DNA of 22,343 bases, taken from positions 1-22,343 of the IMG/VR virus record IMGVR_UViG_3300042368_000869; one strand, given 5' to 3'. Source of the stretch: a virus. Shown here piece after piece: positions 22,276 through 22,343 of this stretch (positions within the stretch are counted from its first letter, which is position 1; the number at the start of each line of letters is the position of its first letter). The notes under the pieces were generated by a model. That model saw only the letters and a list, made by a program, of their open reading frames with translations, made no database searches and had not been told where the DNA came from. The position numbers and the translations under genes were made by a program.

Positions 22276-22343
22276 CTTGAAAGTTCTTTTTGAATTGCCT
22301 TGTTAATTGTCACTAAGGACTGTTTTAACTCTTGATCGGTCGG
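22272..22343 (-). CDS. Partial gene cut by the right edge
   Basis: The minus-strand frame is open from base 22343 to a TGA at 22272-22274, giving 23 visible C-terminal residues ('TDQELKQSLVTINKAIQKEL' is most of them). The stop overlaps the fibre ATG as ATGA, the coupling seen elsewhere in this operon, so this is very probably the end of an upstream gene. It reads as an amphipathic helix. Function cannot be assigned. Confidence 0.5.
   Translation of the reverse strand, partial: PTDQELKQSLVTINKAIQKELSR

Overview
This window is part of a double-stranded DNA bacteriophage or prophage genome whose host is most likely a member of the Bacteroidota (Flavobacterium/Cytophaga-like). The basis for this is low GC, start codons preceded by A/T-rich sequence without Shine-Dalgarno motifs, repeated -7 boxes of the form TAnnTTTG (several with a TTTG-like -33 box), and phage protein types typical of that phylum. 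No terminase, integrase, lysis gene, tRNA or CRISPR array is visible, so this is a genome fragment. Both ends cut through genes. No gene-free stretch exceeds about 130 bases.

Layout, left to right. (1) Bases 2-8146, plus strand: virion genes. These are a 5'-truncated large structural protein, an Ig-like-domain structural protein, the portal protein, then a GT25 glycosyltransferase with its own promoter and a small opposite-strand gene beside it, then a small protein, a probable scaffold and the major capsid protein. They end at a strong bidirectional terminator (8214-8242). (2) Bases 8263-9395, minus strand: a two-gene unit with a probable ssDNA-binding protein. (3) Bases 9497-10540, plus strand: a lone structural-type gene followed by a second terminator. 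(4) Bases 10608-15479, minus strand: one tightly packed operon. In transcription order it encodes a DUF6291-type replication protein, a DnaB-family helicase, two very small proteins, three GT-A-fold glycosyltransferases and a methyltransferase. It is preceded by a compact, apparently structured leader RNA (15480-15585). (5) Bases 15602-16634, minus strand: a coiled-coil tail-anchored protein and a VRR-NUC nuclease. (6) Bases 16690-17834, plus strand: a small possible HTH protein, a small membrane protein and a Mom-family DNA-modification protein. (7) Bases 17837-22343, minus strand: a host-contact and head-morphogenesis module. It holds a collagen-like fibre, two small virion-type proteins, a LamG-like adhesin, a second collagen-less copy of the fibre's N-terminal domain, and a MuF-like minor head protein.

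The genes suggest this division of labour: replication (DUF6291 loader-like protein, DnaB helicase, ssDNA-binding protein, VRR-NUC), head assembly (portal, scaffold, capsid, MuF), host recognition (collagen-like fibre and LamG adhesin), DNA protection (Mom) and glycan work (four glycosyltransferases and one methyltransferase).

The least explained signals are the leader RNA with a predicted pseudoknot, helically phased GTTAT repeats inside the replication gene (a possible origin), a shared long promoter element at three loci, a DnaJ-like zinc-knuckle pair inserted in the portal, and duplicated fibre N-termini flanking a swappable adhesin cassette. Functional calls come from reading motifs by eye; no database search was run.
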